Source: Thermococcus sp. (GTDB lineage Archaea; Methanobacteriota_B; Thermococci; Thermococcales; Thermococcaceae). From it: a stretch of DNA of 64,000 nucleotides. Positions 8,909 to 18,237 of the stretch are shown piece after piece. The stretch is taken from the NCBI RefSeq assembly GCF_017656495.1, contig NZ_JACDNS010000004.1, forward strand, positions 62,001 through 126,000, given 5' to 3'. The notes under the pieces are model-generated. The model searched no databases, had not been told where the DNA came from, and saw only the letters and a program-made list of their open reading frames with translations. Made by a program: the position numbers and the translations under genes. Position 1 is the first letter of the stretch. Each line of letters opens with the position of its first letter.

Positions 8909-10258
8909 ATGCGAAAAGTTTTACTGTTCATAGCATTACTTATCCTTCTCACACCTGGATTTGCTCAGGCTAAGACGGTTTATGTGGCTCAGATTAGGGG
9001 TCAAATAACATCATATACTTATGATCAATTCGATAGATACATAAGCGAAGCAGAAGAGGCTAATGCAAACGCTATAATTATTGAGCTTGACACACCGGGA
9101 GGAAGAGGAGATGCAATGCAGAACATAATACAGAGAATTCAGACAGCAAAAGTTCCAGTAATAATATACGTTTACCCCTCTGGGGCCATGGCAGCTTCTG
9201 CTGGAACATACATAGCATTAGGATCTCATTTAATAGCAATGGCTCCAGGAACTGGTATCGGGGCTTGCAGACCAATTCTTGGTTATTCCCAAAATGGAAG
9301 CATAATTGAAGCACCAAACAAGATTGTAAACTTTTACATAGCTTATATTAGGAGCTTGGCACAGGCAAGCGGAAGAAATGCAACAATGGCTGAAAAATTC
9401 ATAACCGAAGATTTAAGCCTAACCCCTGAAGAGGCATTGAAATATCATGTCATCGAGGTCATAGCGTATGATTTGAACGACCTTCTTAACAAAGCAGACG
9501 GCATGAAGACAAAGCTCCCAGTTAATGGGAGATATATAACCCTAGATCTGAAAGGTGCACAGATTGTATACTTGCAACCCACTTTTAAGGACAAGTTAAT
9601 TACTTACATCACAGATCCAGTTGTTGCATATGTTCTCTTAACTCTCGGAATCTGGGCGCTGATTCTAGGATTCTTAAGTCCAGGATGGCACGTCCCAGAA
9701 ACCGCTGGGGCAATAATGATTGTTCTTGCAATAATTGGCTTGGGATACTTCGGCTACAGAAGTGCTGGGCTTTTGCTAATATTCCTAGCAATACTGTTCT
9801 TCATAGCTGAGGCATTAACTCCAACATTTGGTCTGTTCACAGTCGCTGGCTTTATATCATTTGTTTTGGGAAGCATATTCCTTTTCAGTGGAGGTGGTGG
9901 CGTGGATTATTTAGTAAGCAAAGAAGTATACACACAGCTTAGACTAGTGATAATAACAATTGGCGTTTTATTAGCATTGTTCTTTGCCTTCGGAATGGCG
10001 GCAGTGATAAGAGCCCACAGAAGAAAGGCGCAGACTGGAAAAGAAGAGATGATAGGTCTCAGTGGGGAGGTCATTGAACCACTTGTGCCTGAAGGCATGA
10101 TAAAAATCAGGGGTGAGCTTTGGAGGGCAGTTAGTAAAACTGGAGAAAGTATAAACATCGGAGAAAAGGTTAAAGTTGTAGGAATGGAGGGATTGAAACT
10201 CATTGTAGTTAGAGAAAAAGAGAAAAAGCTTGAAGAAGAAAGTGAAGGTGGTGAATGA
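8909..10258 (+). CDS. NfeD-type membrane-bound serine protease (ClpP class, STOPP)
   Basis: A 449-residue protein matching the Pyrococcus horikoshii PH1510 protease. A signal peptide (1-21) is followed by a ClpP/SppA-like domain with catalytic Ser97 (in AMAASAGTY) and Lys138 (in IIEAPNK), the same numbers as the PH1510 Ser-Lys dyad. Four to five transmembrane segments (about 230-360) follow, then a C-terminal NfeD OB-fold domain. The known P. horikoshii enzyme cleaves the hydrophobic C-terminus of its partner stomatin. GGTGGTGAT precedes the ATG, and the downstream stomatin gene confirms the pairing. Confidence 0.93.
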   Translation: MRKVLLFIALLILLTPGFAQAKTVYVAQIRGQITSYTYDQFDRYISEAEEANANAIIIELDTPGGRGDAMQNIIQRIQTAKVPVIIYVYPSGAMAASAGTYIALGSHLIAMAPGTGIGACRPILGYSQNGSIIEAPNKIVNFYIAYIRSLAQASGRNATMAEKFITEDLSLTPEEALKYHVIEVIAYDLNDLLNKADGMKTKLPVNGRYITLDLKGAQIVYLQPTFKDKLITYITDPVVAYVLLTLGIWALILGFLSPGWHVPETAGAIMIVLAIIGLGYFGYRSAGLLLIFLAILFFIAEALTPTFGLFTVAGFISFVLGSIFLFSGGGGVDYLVSKEVYTQLRLVIITIGVLLALFFAFGMAAVIRAHRRKAQTGKEEMIGLSGEVIEPLVPEGMIKIRGELWRAVSKTGESINIGEKVKVVGMEGLKLIVVREKEKKLEEESEGGE

Positions 10259-10260
10259 AA

Positions 10261-11100
10261 ATGGTAAGCTTTATTGGTGGAAGCTATATAGTTACAGCAA
10301 TTGTTTTGTTGTTTATTTTAGTGTTTTTGGGTTCAGCACTGAAAATAGTTAAGGAATATGAAAGGGCAGTAATTTTTAGACTGGGTAGAGTTGTTGGAGC
10401 TAGAGGTCCAGGTTTGTTCTTCATAATACCAATTTTTGAAAAAGCAGTTATAGTGGATTTGAGAACCCAAGTTTTAGACGTTCCAGTGCAGGAAACAATA
10501 ACAAGGGACAACGTTCCAGTTAGGGTTAATGCAGTCGTTTACTTTAGGGTTGTTGACCCAATTAAGGCAGTTACACAAGTTAAGAACTTTATTATGGCAA
10601 CTTCTCAAATTGCCCAGACGACCTTGAGAAGTGTAATAGGCCAGGCACATTTGGATGAGCTTTTGAGTGAAAGAGAAAAACTGAACAGAGAATTACAGAG
10701 AATTATAGATGAGGCTACAGATCCATGGGGAATCAAGGTAACAACCGTTGAGTTAAAAGATGTTGAATTACCAAGTGGAATGCAGAGGGCAATGGCAAGA
10801 CAGGCTGAAGCAGAGAGAGAAAGAAGAGCAAGGATAACACTTGCTGAGGCTGAGAGACAGGCAGCAGAGAAGCTTAGAGAAGCTGCCGAGATAATCTCAG
10901 AACACCCAATGGCACTGCAATTGAGAACACTGCAAACGATTAGCGACGTTGCAAGTGATAAGAGTAATGTTATCGTGCTTACACTCCCAATGGAAATGCT
11001 TAAACTCTTCAGAAGCCTGGCTGATACCTCAGAGGTCGCTAGAAAGAAACTTGAAAAAGAGATAGAGGAAGAGAAAACGAGAGAAGAGTCTGAGCAGTGA
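10261..11100 (+). CDS. Stomatin/prohibitin-like SPFH domain protein
   Basis: About 279 residues. One N-terminal membrane hairpin or helix (about 5-25) precedes an SPFH domain (ERAVIFRLGRVVG, GPGLFFIIPIFEK, VPVQETITRDNVPVRV) and an alanine-rich coiled coil (RQAEAERERRARITLAEAER) that mediates oligomerisation. The hydrophobic segment VIVLTLPMEML near the C-terminus corresponds to the region cut by the partner protease in P. horikoshii. It starts at 10261 (GGTGGTGA seven bases upstream) or at 10255, which overlaps the protease stop; the two genes form an operon. Confidence 0.92.
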   Translation: MVSFIGGSYIVTAIVLLFILVFLGSALKIVKEYERAVIFRLGRVVGARGPGLFFIIPIFEKAVIVDLRTQVLDVPVQETITRDNVPVRVNAVVYFRVVDPIKAVTQVKNFIMATSQIAQTTLRSVIGQAHLDELLSEREKLNRELQRIIDEATDPWGIKVTTVELKDVELPSGMQRAMARQAEAERERRARITLAEAERQAAEKLREAAEIISEHPMALQLRTLQTISDVASDKSNVIVLTLPMEMLKLFRSLADTSEVARKKLEKEIEEEKTREESEQ

Positions 11101-11127
11101 CCTTTTCGTTTCTTTTTAATGTTTTTC
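11101..11127 (+). terminator. U-rich terminator after stomatin gene
   Basis: Directly after the stop, two pyrimidine-rich tracts (CCTTTTCGTTTCTTTTT, then TGTTTTTC) occur without a hairpin, the usual form of archaeal transcription terminators. Confidence 0.5.
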
Positions 11128-11189
11128 TAATAGTTTTGTGAAGTCTTTTTCTTACAGTAGTAATTCTGCTCAAATTTCAAAACCGTTAC

Positions 11190-11381
11190 CTTAATATATG
11201 TCGAATGCGAAAAGGGGATAGTGTAACGCAGATAGGACAGATGTAAACCTTAGTACATTGACATCCCTACTCTTGTAAAATGTCTCTAGTCTGGACATCA
11301 ATGGTTCAAGAGAAAGCTATTTAATGAGATAGCACATATAGGAAGGAGTAGTATTAACGGTAAACAACTGGGGGTGTAAAC
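11190..11381 (+). other. Possible long leader or small RNA ahead of MinD gene
   Basis: A TATA-like TTAATATATG at about 11191-11200 would start a transcript near 11220, about 160 bases before the MinD start. A second box (CTATTTAATG, near 11317) would give a short leader. The stretch in between has no ORF and is richer in G and C than the surrounding spacers. No known RNA family was recognised. Confidence 0.25.
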
Positions 11382-12164
11382 GTGGAAGGAAGATCAATCG
11401 TATTTGCTTCTGGTAAAGGTGGAACAGGTAAAACCACGACAGTTGCAAATTTGGGTGTTGCTTTAGCTCAATTTGGAAAAGAGGTAATATTGATAGATGC
11501 TGATATTACAATGGCTAACTTGAGTCTCATTCTTGGAATGGAAGACATACCGATAACCCTCCATGATGTCCTAGCTGGAGAAGCGGATTTAAGGGATGCA
11601 ATATATGAAGGACCTGCAGGAGTTAAAGTAATACCTGGTGGATTGAGCTTAGAAAAAGTCAAAAAGGCAAAACCTGAGAGATTAAGGGAATTAATCAGAG
11701 AAATATCTCAAATGGGAGATTTTATTCTAATTGATGCACCAGCTGGATTAGAGATTACATCAGTTACAGCTTTGCTCATTGGTAAAGAGCTTATAGTTGT
11801 CACAAATCCAGAAATTTCAGCTATTACGGACTCTCTTAAGACAAAGCTTGTTGCAGAGAAACTTGGAACTCTTCCACTTGGGGCAGTGCTCAACAGAGTT
11901 ACAAACGAGAAGACTGAGCTTACAAAAGAAGAAATTGAGGCAATTCTTGAAGTTCCAGTTTTAGCAGTAATTCCAGAAGATCCGGAGGTCAAGAGGGCTT
12001 CAGCCTATGGCGTTCCACTAGTTGTAAAGAACCCAATGTCACCAGCTGCCATAGCAATCAAACAATTAGCGGCAAAACTTGCAGGAATTAAATGGCAGCC
12101 ACCTGAACCTGAAAGTCCCATTAAAAGAGTGTTTAGAGCACTCTTTGGGGGGAAGAGGCGATGA
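11382..12164 (+). CDS. minD: MinD-family cell-division / positioning ATPase
   Basis: A 260-residue deviant Walker ATPase: P-loop [16 protein letters not shown] (about 10-25), switch I/II residues ([23 protein letters not shown]) and a C-terminal amphipathic basic tail ([14 protein letters not shown]) suited to membrane association. Archaeal MinD homologues position chemoreceptor arrays and archaella. The GTG start at 11382 follows GGGGGTG. The next gene overlaps it by four bases and encodes a small membrane protein, a possible partner. Confidence 0.88.
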   Translation: MEGRSIVFASGKGGTGKTTTVANLGVALAQFGKEVILIDADITMANLSLILGMEDIPITLHDVLAGEADLRDAIYEGPAGVKVIPGGLSLEKVKKAKPERLRELIREISQMGDFILIDAPAGLEITSVTALLIGKELIVVTNPEISAITDSLKTKLVAEKLGTLPLGAVLNRVTNEKTELTKEEIEAILEVPVLAVIPEDPEVKRASAYGVPLVVKNPMSPAAIAIKQLAAKLAGIKWQPPEPESPIKRVFRALFGGKRR

Positions 12165-12406
12165 ATGCGATAATTTATGGTATCATTGTCATTCTCTTTA
12201 TGCTTAATATTGTGTTAGCACTTCTCTATTTATCGGCAAGGAGGAGCCCCTATTATGTCGTTTATGATGAAGAGACAAAAAATGCCTTAAAGAGAAGAGT
12301 CCTCCACCTAAAGGAAGACCTAGAATCAGAGCTTGTGGATTTCGACATAGTGGAATGGGAAAAAACACTTGAGGAATCTATTGAAGAGGAAATTAGGAAC
12401 CTTTAA
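12161..12406 (+). CDS. Small single-pass membrane protein coupled to MinD
   Basis: An 81-residue protein with one hydrophobic segment (about 4-25), a basic stop-transfer sequence (SARRSP) and an acidic helical cytoplasmic tail ([19 protein letters not shown]). The ATG overlaps the MinD stop (ATGA), so the genes are translationally coupled. No family was recognised. A membrane anchor or activator for the MinD ATPase is an inference from coupling only. Confidence 0.7.
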   Translation: MNAIIYGIIVILFMLNIVLALLYLSARRSPYYVVYDEETKNALKRRVLHLKEDLESELVDFDIVEWEKTLEESIEEEIRNL

Positions 12407-12520
12407 TTTTCTGTTTTGTATCTTATTTATATTATATACAACTTTTCGTAACTAAAACTTCTGCAGCGTTAATTTTAAAAATGGGCTATTATTGTTAATT
12501 ATATATTGGAGGTGGGGGGC

Positions 12521-12772
12521 ATGAAGGTGAAACTGGTGTATCCAGACCATATAGTAGAAATAACAGAAAAGGAAGTATATCTATTCAACGGTAGACTTGT
12601 GAGTGCCCCCCTCGATGAAGTGCTTTATTATGCCTATGGTAAAGATGCTGTTCTCCCAGAAGAATTAAAGAGAGTTGCATATGATGTTCTGAGAGTATTT
12701 AATGTTCTTTCTGGAGAAAGCAATGTTTTAAAATTTGCTCTGCCGAATTTTTCAAAAGGAGTTACTGCCTAA
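12521..12772 (+). CDS. Hypothetical small protein
   Basis: An 83-residue soluble protein of mixed alpha/beta composition. The ATG at 12521 directly follows GGAGGTGGGG, so the longer in-frame start 15 bases upstream is rejected. Its own promoter is suggested by TTATATATT (12499-12507). No recognised domain; function unknown. Confidence 0.6.
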   Translation: MKVKLVYPDHIVEITEKEVYLFNGRLVSAPLDEVLYYAYGKDAVLPEELKRVAYDVLRVFNVLSGESNVLKFALPNFSKGVTA

Positions 12773-12909
12773 GTTGAATTTCTAGTTTCTTTACAGATTT
12801 TTGTGACTATTTAACGTAGTTCTTCTTAAATTTTTCACAATTTAGTCAAAAATCTTTAAGTAGTGTTTTTTTCAATATGAAGTATTGCCAGCCTTTTGGA
12901 GGGATGAAT

Positions 12910-14421
12910 ATGAAGGCGAAAATAAGGATTCTCGATGTATACACCGGGAGATTTGTTGTGGTTATAAATGAGAAGGATGCTAAAAAAGTTAAATTACATC
13001 CAGAAGATTTAGTTAAAATTGAGAGTGGCAAAAAAACAGTATATGGAGATGTTGTGATAAGCAATATGGTTGAAGAAGGGGAAATTGGATTAAGCAAGGA
13101 TATTCTCCAAGTACACAGCTTTTCCCAAGGAGAGATTGTTAACATAGCCCCAGCAGGGACCCCAGAAAGCATACGTTACATAAAGAAAAAGATGCATGGA
13201 GCAAAGCTGAGAAAAGTTGAGATTGAGAGCATAATTAAAGATATTGTTGATAGGAAGCTTAGAGAAATTGAAATTAGTGCATTTGTCACTGCTCTCGAGA
13301 TTAATGGTCTTGATATGGATGAAATTGCTGCTCTTACCGTTGCAATGGCAGAGACAGGTGACATGTTGGACATAGACAGAAAGCCGATTATGGATGTTCA
13401 CAGCATTGGTGGAGTCCCAGGAAACAAGACAAACATTCTTGTTGTTCCAATTGTCGCCGCCGCTGGATTAACAATTCCAAAGACATCATCAAGAGCCATC
13501 ACTAGTGCGGCAGGAACAGCTGATGTTGTTGAAGTGCTTACAAATGTCTCACTTAGCTTGGATGAGATTAAGAGGATTGTTGAAAAGATTGGTGCTTGCC
13601 TCGTGTGGGGAGGAGCATTGAACTTAGCCCCAGCTGATGATATAACAATTAAGGCAGAGAGAGCCCTAAGCATTGACCCAAGAGGATTAATGCTTGCAAG
13701 CATTATGTCAAAGAAGTATGCAATGGGTTCTCAGTACATTTTAATTGACATTCCAACTGGTAAGGGAGTCAAAGTCGAAACAATGGAAGAAGCTAGGTCA
13801 TTAGCAAGAGACTTCATTGAGCTTGGAAAGAGATTGGGACAGTATGTTGAGGTTGCAATAACTTATGGTGGACAGCCAGTTGGACACACAGTTGGTCCAG
13901 CCCTTGAAGCTAAAGAAGCACTGCAGACACTCATGACCGGAAAAGGTCCTGGAAGCCTCGTTGAGAAGGCAACGGGCTTGGCAGGAATTCTCTTAGAGAT
14001 GGGTGGTGTTGCACCAGCTGGAATGGGTAAGAAAATGGCAAGAGAAATTCTCGAGAGCGGAAAAGCTTACCAGAAGATGAGAGAAATCATCGAGGAGCAA
14101 GGAGGAAATCCAGATATTAAGCCAGAGGAAATTCCAATTGGAGACAAGACGTACACATTCACAGCACCAACAAGCGGATATATAACATTTATTGACAACA
14201 AAGCTATAACAGGAATTGCAAGAGCAGCTGGAGCGCCAGAGGACAAGGGAGCTGGACTTGAGCTTTATGTTAAGGTTGGGGAGAAAGTCAAAGAAGGAGA
14301 TCCATTGTTCACAATATATGCTGAGAGCGAGGCAAGGCTTGACCAAGCTATTGTCTATGCAAGAAGGACAGAGCCAATAAGAATTGAGGGGATGGTTCTT
14401 CAGAGGATAGGAAATATTTGA
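12910..14421 (+). CDS. deoA: AMP phosphorylase
   Basis: A 503-residue protein, the same length as the T. kodakarensis AMP phosphorylase. It has the thymidine-phosphorylase-type fold: an archaeal N-terminal extension (about 1-85), glycosyltransferase helices ([42 protein letters not shown]) and a C-terminal domain. It converts AMP plus phosphate to adenine and ribose-1,5-bisphosphate, feeding the archaeal type III RuBisCO nucleotide pathway. The ATG at 12910 lies six bases after GGAGGG; upstream in-frame ATGs at 12877 and 12904 are worse placed. Confidence 0.95.
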   Translation: MKAKIRILDVYTGRFVVVINEKDAKKVKLHPEDLVKIESGKKTVYGDVVISNMVEEGEIGLSKDILQVHSFSQGEIVNIAPAGTPESIRYIKKKMHGAKLRKVEIESIIKDIVDRKLREIEISAFVTALEINGLDMDEIAALTVAMAETGDMLDIDRKPIMDVHSIGGVPGNKTNILVVPIVAAAGLTIPKTSSRAITSAAGTADVVEVLTNVSLSLDEIKRIVEKIGACLVWGGALNLAPADDITIKAERALSIDPRGLMLASIMSKKYAMGSQYILIDIPTGKGVKVETMEEARSLARDFIELGKRLGQYVEVAITYGGQPVGHTVGPALEAKEALQTLMTGKGPGSLVEKATGLAGILLEMGGVAPAGMGKKMAREILESGKAYQKMREIIEEQGGNPDIKPEEIPIGDKTYTFTAPTSGYITFIDNKAITGIARAAGAPEDKGAGLELYVKVGEKVKEGDPLFTIYAESEARLDQAIVYARRTEPIRIEGMVLQRIGNI

Positions 14422-14435
14422 CTTCTTTCCCTCTT

Positions 14436-14834
14436 TTAATGCTTTCCATGTCTTTCGTACCAGCCCCACTCTTTCTTTGGTCCAAAAGCTCTGACTCCTT
14501 TCTTGACAAGAGTAATCCTCAAATCCTTAGCCATCTCGTGAGTTATTTCCCCTCTTTCCTCAAGCCAGTTGATAATTTCTAAAGCCTCTTCATCGGTTTC
14601 ACATCTTCTTAAGAAATCAATCACTGTAGGGTTATATCCTGAAAAGTCTATCTTCTCTTCTTCAAGCTCCTCCTCTTCAAGAACTTGGAATTCATCTACA
14701 CGATAACCTTCAATAACAATACCTTCCCTTTTTTCAAGCTCTTCAGCTAAAGCCGGGAATTTTTCTCTAAACTCCTCCTTATCATATTCCTGCCAAGCGA
14801 ATTCATCCACAGGTTTCTTCTTTTTCTTATCCAT
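14436..14834 (-). CDS. DUF2095 family protein
   Basis: A 132-residue, very acidic protein with a basic start (MDKKKKKPVDEF). It matches the archaeal DUF2095 family in length and in the segment INWLEERGEITHEMAKDLR. The start is the ATG at 14834 because the upstream in-frame GTG is part of the AGGTGG ribosome binding site. It is convergent with deoA (14-base gap). Function unknown. Confidence 0.75.
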   Translation of the reverse strand: MDKKKKKPVDEFAWQEYDKEEFREKFPALAEELEKREGIVIEGYRVDEFQVLEEEELEEEKIDFSGYNPTVIDFLRRCETDEEALEIINWLEERGEITHEMAKDLRITLVKKGVRAFGPKKEWGWYERHGKH

Positions 14835-14895
14835 TAATTCCACCTAATAATGGGTTGAAGGTTAGTTTATAAAACCTTCTTTGCAAGGTGATATT

Positions 14896-15339
14896 ATGAG
14901 AGGTTCATATTTCCTAGTCATTAAAGTCGAAAGAGACATGATTGTACGAACCAAAAGAAAAGAGTTCGCCCTTAAAGCGGGGTATTACGTTTATGTGGGC
15001 TCTGCAATGAACTCCCTTGAGAAGAGAGTTGAGAGGCACTTTAAAAAAGACAAAAAGCTTCACTGGCATATTGATTTTCTTCTTAAAGAATCCGAGCTTC
15101 TGAGAGCCTACTTAATTCCAAGTGATGCAAAGATCGAAGAAGAACTCTCAGGAGAAGTCGCAAAATTTGGAAAGCCCGTTGAAGGATTTGGGGCAAGCGA
15201 TTTAAGAATAGGCTCAAATCTCTATTATTTCAAAGATGAGCCGGATAAAATCTTAACTAGTATTCTCCGAAAATTGGGATTGAAGTGGAAAAGTGTTAAA
15301 AGTCCCAATGAAGTTAGAGAATTGGAGGGAGAGAAATGA
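14896..15339 (+). CDS. GIY-YIG / DUF123 domain nuclease-like protein
   Basis: A 147-residue protein with a DUF123 (Uri-superfamily) GIY-YIG arrangement: GSYFLVIKVE, then GYYVYVGSAMNSLEKRVERH (the YYVYVG core and the conserved Arg) and HWHIDFLL. It is a putative DNA-processing endonuclease, so far without a defined substrate. The ATG at 14896 follows AAGGTGAT. The stop overlaps the start of the GGGP synthase gene by four bases. Confidence 0.8.
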   Translation: MRGSYFLVIKVERDMIVRTKRKEFALKAGYYVYVGSAMNSLEKRVERHFKKDKKLHWHIDFLLKESELLRAYLIPSDAKIEEELSGEVAKFGKPVEGFGASDLRIGSNLYYFKDEPDKILTSILRKLGLKWKSVKSPNEVRELEGEK

Positions 15340-16097
15340 AACTGAAGCTTGGAAAGGTTGAATCATATATTCACGAAAAGCTTGAAAAAGAAAAGCTGCA
15401 CTTTGTTCTGCTTGATCCTGATGATGTTTCACCAGAAGAGGCTTCAAAAATAGCTCAAATGTGCGAGGAAGTTGGAGTAGATGCAATAATGGTTGGAGGC
15501 TCAACTGGTGCTGAAGGCGAGGTTCTTGATGAAGTAGTCAAAGCAATAAAAGAAAGCTCCTCTCTACCCGTAATACTCTTCCCTGGTTCACATGGAGGGA
15601 TTACGAAATACGCTGATGCAATCTTTTTCATGAGCCTTCTCAATTCGAGAAATCCATTCTTTATTACGGGTGCCCAAGCTTTAGGTGCATTTACTGTAAA
15701 AAGATATGGCATTGAACCAATTCCTATGGCATATCTCATCATAGAGCCCGGTGAAACTGTTGGCTGGGTTGGAGATGCAAAACCAATTCCCAGACACAAG
15801 CCAAAGATAGCAGCAGCTTATGCTTTGGCTGGCCAATATTTGGGGATGAGATTAGTATACCTTGAGGCTGGAAGCGGTGCACCAAAGCATGTTCCAAATG
15901 AGATGATCAGAGTTGTCAAGAGCATTATTGATGTTCCACTCATCGTTGGAGGTGGAATAAGAACTTATGAAGATGCCAAAGAGGTTGCTCAGAGCGGGGC
16001 AGATATTATTGTTACTGGGACAGCTATTGAAAAAGCTGGTTCTTTGGAAGAGGCTAGGAAAAGGCTTGAGAGTTTAATTAAAGGTGTTAAAGGCTGA
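15336..16097 (+). CDS. Geranylgeranylglyceryl phosphate synthase
   Basis: A 253-residue TIM-barrel prenyltransferase that makes the first ether bond of archaeal membrane lipids from sn-glycerol-1-phosphate and geranylgeranyl diphosphate. Signature segments are HFVLLDPDD, VGGSTGAEG, PVILFPGSHGGI, YLEAGSGAP, PLIVGGGIRTYE and the phosphate-binding VTGTAIE. It is cotranscribed with the upstream GIY-YIG gene (four-base overlap). This is a strong archaeal marker gene. Confidence 0.95.
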   Translation: MKLKLGKVESYIHEKLEKEKLHFVLLDPDDVSPEEASKIAQMCEEVGVDAIMVGGSTGAEGEVLDEVVKAIKESSSLPVILFPGSHGGITKYADAIFFMSLLNSRNPFFITGAQALGAFTVKRYGIEPIPMAYLIIEPGETVGWVGDAKPIPRHKPKIAAAYALAGQYLGMRLVYLEAGSGAPKHVPNEMIRVVKSIIDVPLIVGGGIRTYEDAKEVAQSGADIIVTGTAIEKAGSLEEARKRLESLIKGVKG

Positions 16098-16154
16098 ATC
16101 CTTTCACCACAAAACTTTTCTTTTATCGTTTCGATATTTGTCTTGGTGATGTAA

Positions 16155-16997
16155 ATGAAAGCCTTTATCTCCATAGATTTAGAGGGCATGCCTTTCGTCG
16201 TCAGCAGAGAGCATCTCTTTGTTAAAGGAGCCTTATATAATGAGGCAAGAAAGATAGCAACCAAAATAACGTTGATTGTCGCAGAAGCACTTCATGAAAA
16301 AGGTTTTGATGAGATTATCATAGCAGACAGTCATGGCCCTATGGTCAACCTCTTGGTTGATGAACTGCCAGAATATGTTGAGCTTGTGAGAGGGTTTCCA
16401 AGACCTTTAAGCATGGTGGCTTTTGCTAAAGGAAGCGACATTGCAATGTTCTTAGGCTATCATGCAAAAGCCGGAACTCCCTATGCAACTTTTGATCACA
16501 CTTACAGTGGTGCGACAGTTGATTATCTCGAGATAAATGGTGTCAAAGTAAGTGAATTTCTCCTCAACAGTTACCTCCTAGGTAGCTGGGACATTCCAGT
16601 TGTTCTTGTTGGTGGAGATGCAAAGCTGATTGAAGAAGACGTGAAAAGTTTCACCCCTTGGGCTGAGGGTGTTGTATTTAAAGACGCTTTGTCAAGATAT
16701 GCAGCAAAGAGTCCAAGCTTAGCGAAGCTTGAAAGGGAGCTAAGGGAAGCAGTAGATAGAGCTGTTGAAAAGTTTAAGCGTGGAGAAACTAAACCGTTAA
16801 AAACAGAAGAGCCTGTGAAGGTTAAGCTTCGCTTCTTAGGAAGTGAGATGGCAGACACGGCTGAGCTCTTACCTACTGTGAAGAGAATTGATGGAAAAAC
16901 TGTGGAATTTGAAGCAAAGAATGTAGAAGAGGTATACAAGCTCTTTGAGCTTTTAGTGTTTGCAGCGGCAGGAGTTAGGGCGATAGTTCAGCGTTAA
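16155..16997 (+). CDS. M55 family metallopeptidase (D-aminopeptidase DppA-like)
   Basis: A 280-residue protein with the M55 zinc-site motifs: SIDLEGM (Asp-x-Glu) at the N-terminus, IIADSHGP, GYHAKAGTP and FDHTYSG. DppA-type enzymes are self-compartmentalising, oligomeric peptidases. Archaeal members are annotated as D-aminopeptidases or amidohydrolases; the physiological substrate here is unknown. GGTGATGTAA precedes the ATG. Confidence 0.88.
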   Translation: MKAFISIDLEGMPFVVSREHLFVKGALYNEARKIATKITLIVAEALHEKGFDEIIIADSHGPMVNLLVDELPEYVELVRGFPRPLSMVAFAKGSDIAMFLGYHAKAGTPYATFDHTYSGATVDYLEINGVKVSEFLLNSYLLGSWDIPVVLVGGDAKLIEEDVKSFTPWAEGVVFKDALSRYAAKSPSLAKLERELREAVDRAVEKFKRGETKPLKTEEPVKVKLRFLGSEMADTAELLPTVKRIDGKTVEFEAKNVEEVYKLFELLVFAAAGVRAIVQR

Positions 16998-16999
16998 AG

Positions 17000-17239
17000 T
17001 TAAGCCTCAGCCAAGACTTTGAAGCTTATTTTCCCTTCTTTTATGATCCTCTTCAAGTCTTGGAGAAGTTTTTGAACGTTTTCAGTCTCAACTTCCATCT
17101 TTATTTCGCTTATTCCACAAGCTGTGGGTGGGAAGAAGTGTATATCCTTAATCTTACCCCTAACCCTATCACATAATTTGCTTAGAATTTTCCCTCTTTT
17201 GTCATATGGTAACTTAATGTCTAATTCAACGATTTTCAT
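17000..17239 (-). CDS. Hypothetical small protein
   Basis: A 79-residue alpha/beta protein (MKIVELDIKLPYDKRGKIL) with a Cys-containing segment FFPPTACGISEI. GGTGATAT precedes the ATG at 17239, and a good TATA box lies at 17269-17280. It is convergent with the M55 peptidase. No family was recognised. Confidence 0.6.
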   Translation of the reverse strand: MKIVELDIKLPYDKRGKILSKLCDRVRGKIKDIHFFPPTACGISEIKMEVETENVQKLLQDLKRIIKEGKISFKVLAEA

Positions 17240-17268
17240 ACATATCACCACTCTATTTTAAGAAAAAA

Positions 17269-17280
17269 GCTTTATATAAC
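17269..17280 (-). promoter_or_regulatory. TATA box for the 17000-17239 gene
   Basis: On the minus strand TTATATAAAG lies about 30 bases before the start codon, correct spacing for an archaeal box A and a very short leader. Confidence 0.6.
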
Positions 17281-17370
17281 CTTTTTCATGAGCCGTGATT
17301 ATTACCGTTCTTCATAAATATTCCTGAGAGTTATGAAAAAAGCTTAAGTTTGAATGTGTGGAATTTATAA

Positions 17371-17439
17371 TGCCCCGGGCAACCGTGGGGAATGAGCGCG
17401 GAGGCGAGCTGTGAGTTCCCTCCGCTCCCCCGGGGCACA
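17371..17439 (+). ncRNA. GC-rich structured RNA, H/ACA-like
   Basis: A roughly 69-base island of very high GC in an AT-rich spacer. GCCCCGGG (17372-17379) pairs perfectly with CCCGGGGC (17429-17436). An inner hairpin pairs GAGC and GGAGG with CCTCC and GCTC (about 17394-17427), with a GTGAG-containing loop like a K-turn/K-loop (17411-17415). The trinucleotide ACA (17437-17439) follows directly on the closing stem. This is the layout of a single-hairpin archaeal H/ACA guide RNA, and GC-rich islands in Thermococcales often mark small RNAs. The guide pocket spacing is not ideal, so the class is provisional. Nothing supports a protein. Confidence 0.65.
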
Positions 17440-17490
17440 GTTTGACAATGAAGAAGAGTAATTCTTATAAACATTTGTAGTTAAATTACT

Positions 17491-18237
17491 ATGGGATTAG
17501 CAATGAAGGCCCCAAAATTTTTTGTTGCTGGGATTGTCCTTGGTCTAATTGTCGGAATGGTGCTTTCAACGTCTTTTTACAATCCCCCTATCTCTGTATG
17601 CCCTATAGTTGACTCAATGAAAGTTGAAGAGCACATAGCTCATGCACAAATCTTGTCGAATGGAACATCGGTTGCAAAAATTCTCGTGGAATCCTACAAA
17701 GAATATAACACTCCGAATTATCCCCTTGAAATAGTCAGAGAGCTTTACACCTACAAGGTTCCGGCATCTCAGTTCTGGGGCATGTCATATGAGTTTAAAG
17801 ATAATCACATGAGGTATGGTCGTCTTACTATTCGTAACAGAACTGAAACCCGCGATATGGACTTTACCTATGTCTCCCTGACTCCAGAACAGACGCAGAG
17901 AATTGATGGGGTTGGTTTAGTAACCTCAAACTGGGCAGTTTTCTTTGTGAGCTTGGTTGATTTTGGTGGAATAAACAATATAAAAAGAATAGAAGTTAGA
18001 TTTCCCGAAAAATGGGAACTTGATTACAGCGAAAGTAGTGGAAGAATTGAAATTGGAGAAAGCAACATTATTCGAGTCCACTTTTCCAAATTCAGACGCA
18101 GAAACTATTTCACCCTCGTGTTCAGCACAAATGAACACAGGATAACGCTGGACAAAAACATTTGTATCTTAGTTGTAATGAGTGATGGTTCTGATTACAG
18201 GCTTTCCTGTTTTCACTCTTCTTCGTCCTCAACGTAG
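17491..18237 (+). CDS. Hypothetical membrane-anchored extracellular protein
   Basis: A 248-residue protein with an N-terminal hydrophobic anchor (about 8-28, FFVAGIVLGLIVGMVL) and a predicted outside beta-rich domain with several N-glycosylation sequons (NGT, NRT). A TATA box (CTTATAAAC, near 17464) places the transcription start at the ATG, suggesting a leaderless mRNA. The Ser-rich C-terminus overlaps the convergent hef gene by 25 bases. No family was recognised. Confidence 0.65.
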   Translation: MGLAMKAPKFFVAGIVLGLIVGMVLSTSFYNPPISVCPIVDSMKVEEHIAHAQILSNGTSVAKILVESYKEYNTPNYPLEIVRELYTYKVPASQFWGMSYEFKDNHMRYGRLTIRNRTETRDMDFTYVSLTPEQTQRIDGVGLVTSNWAVFFVSLVDFGGINNIKRIEVRFPEKWELDYSESSGRIEIGESNIIRVHFSKFRRRNYFTLVFSTNEHRITLDKNICILVVMSDGSDYRLSCFHSSSSST

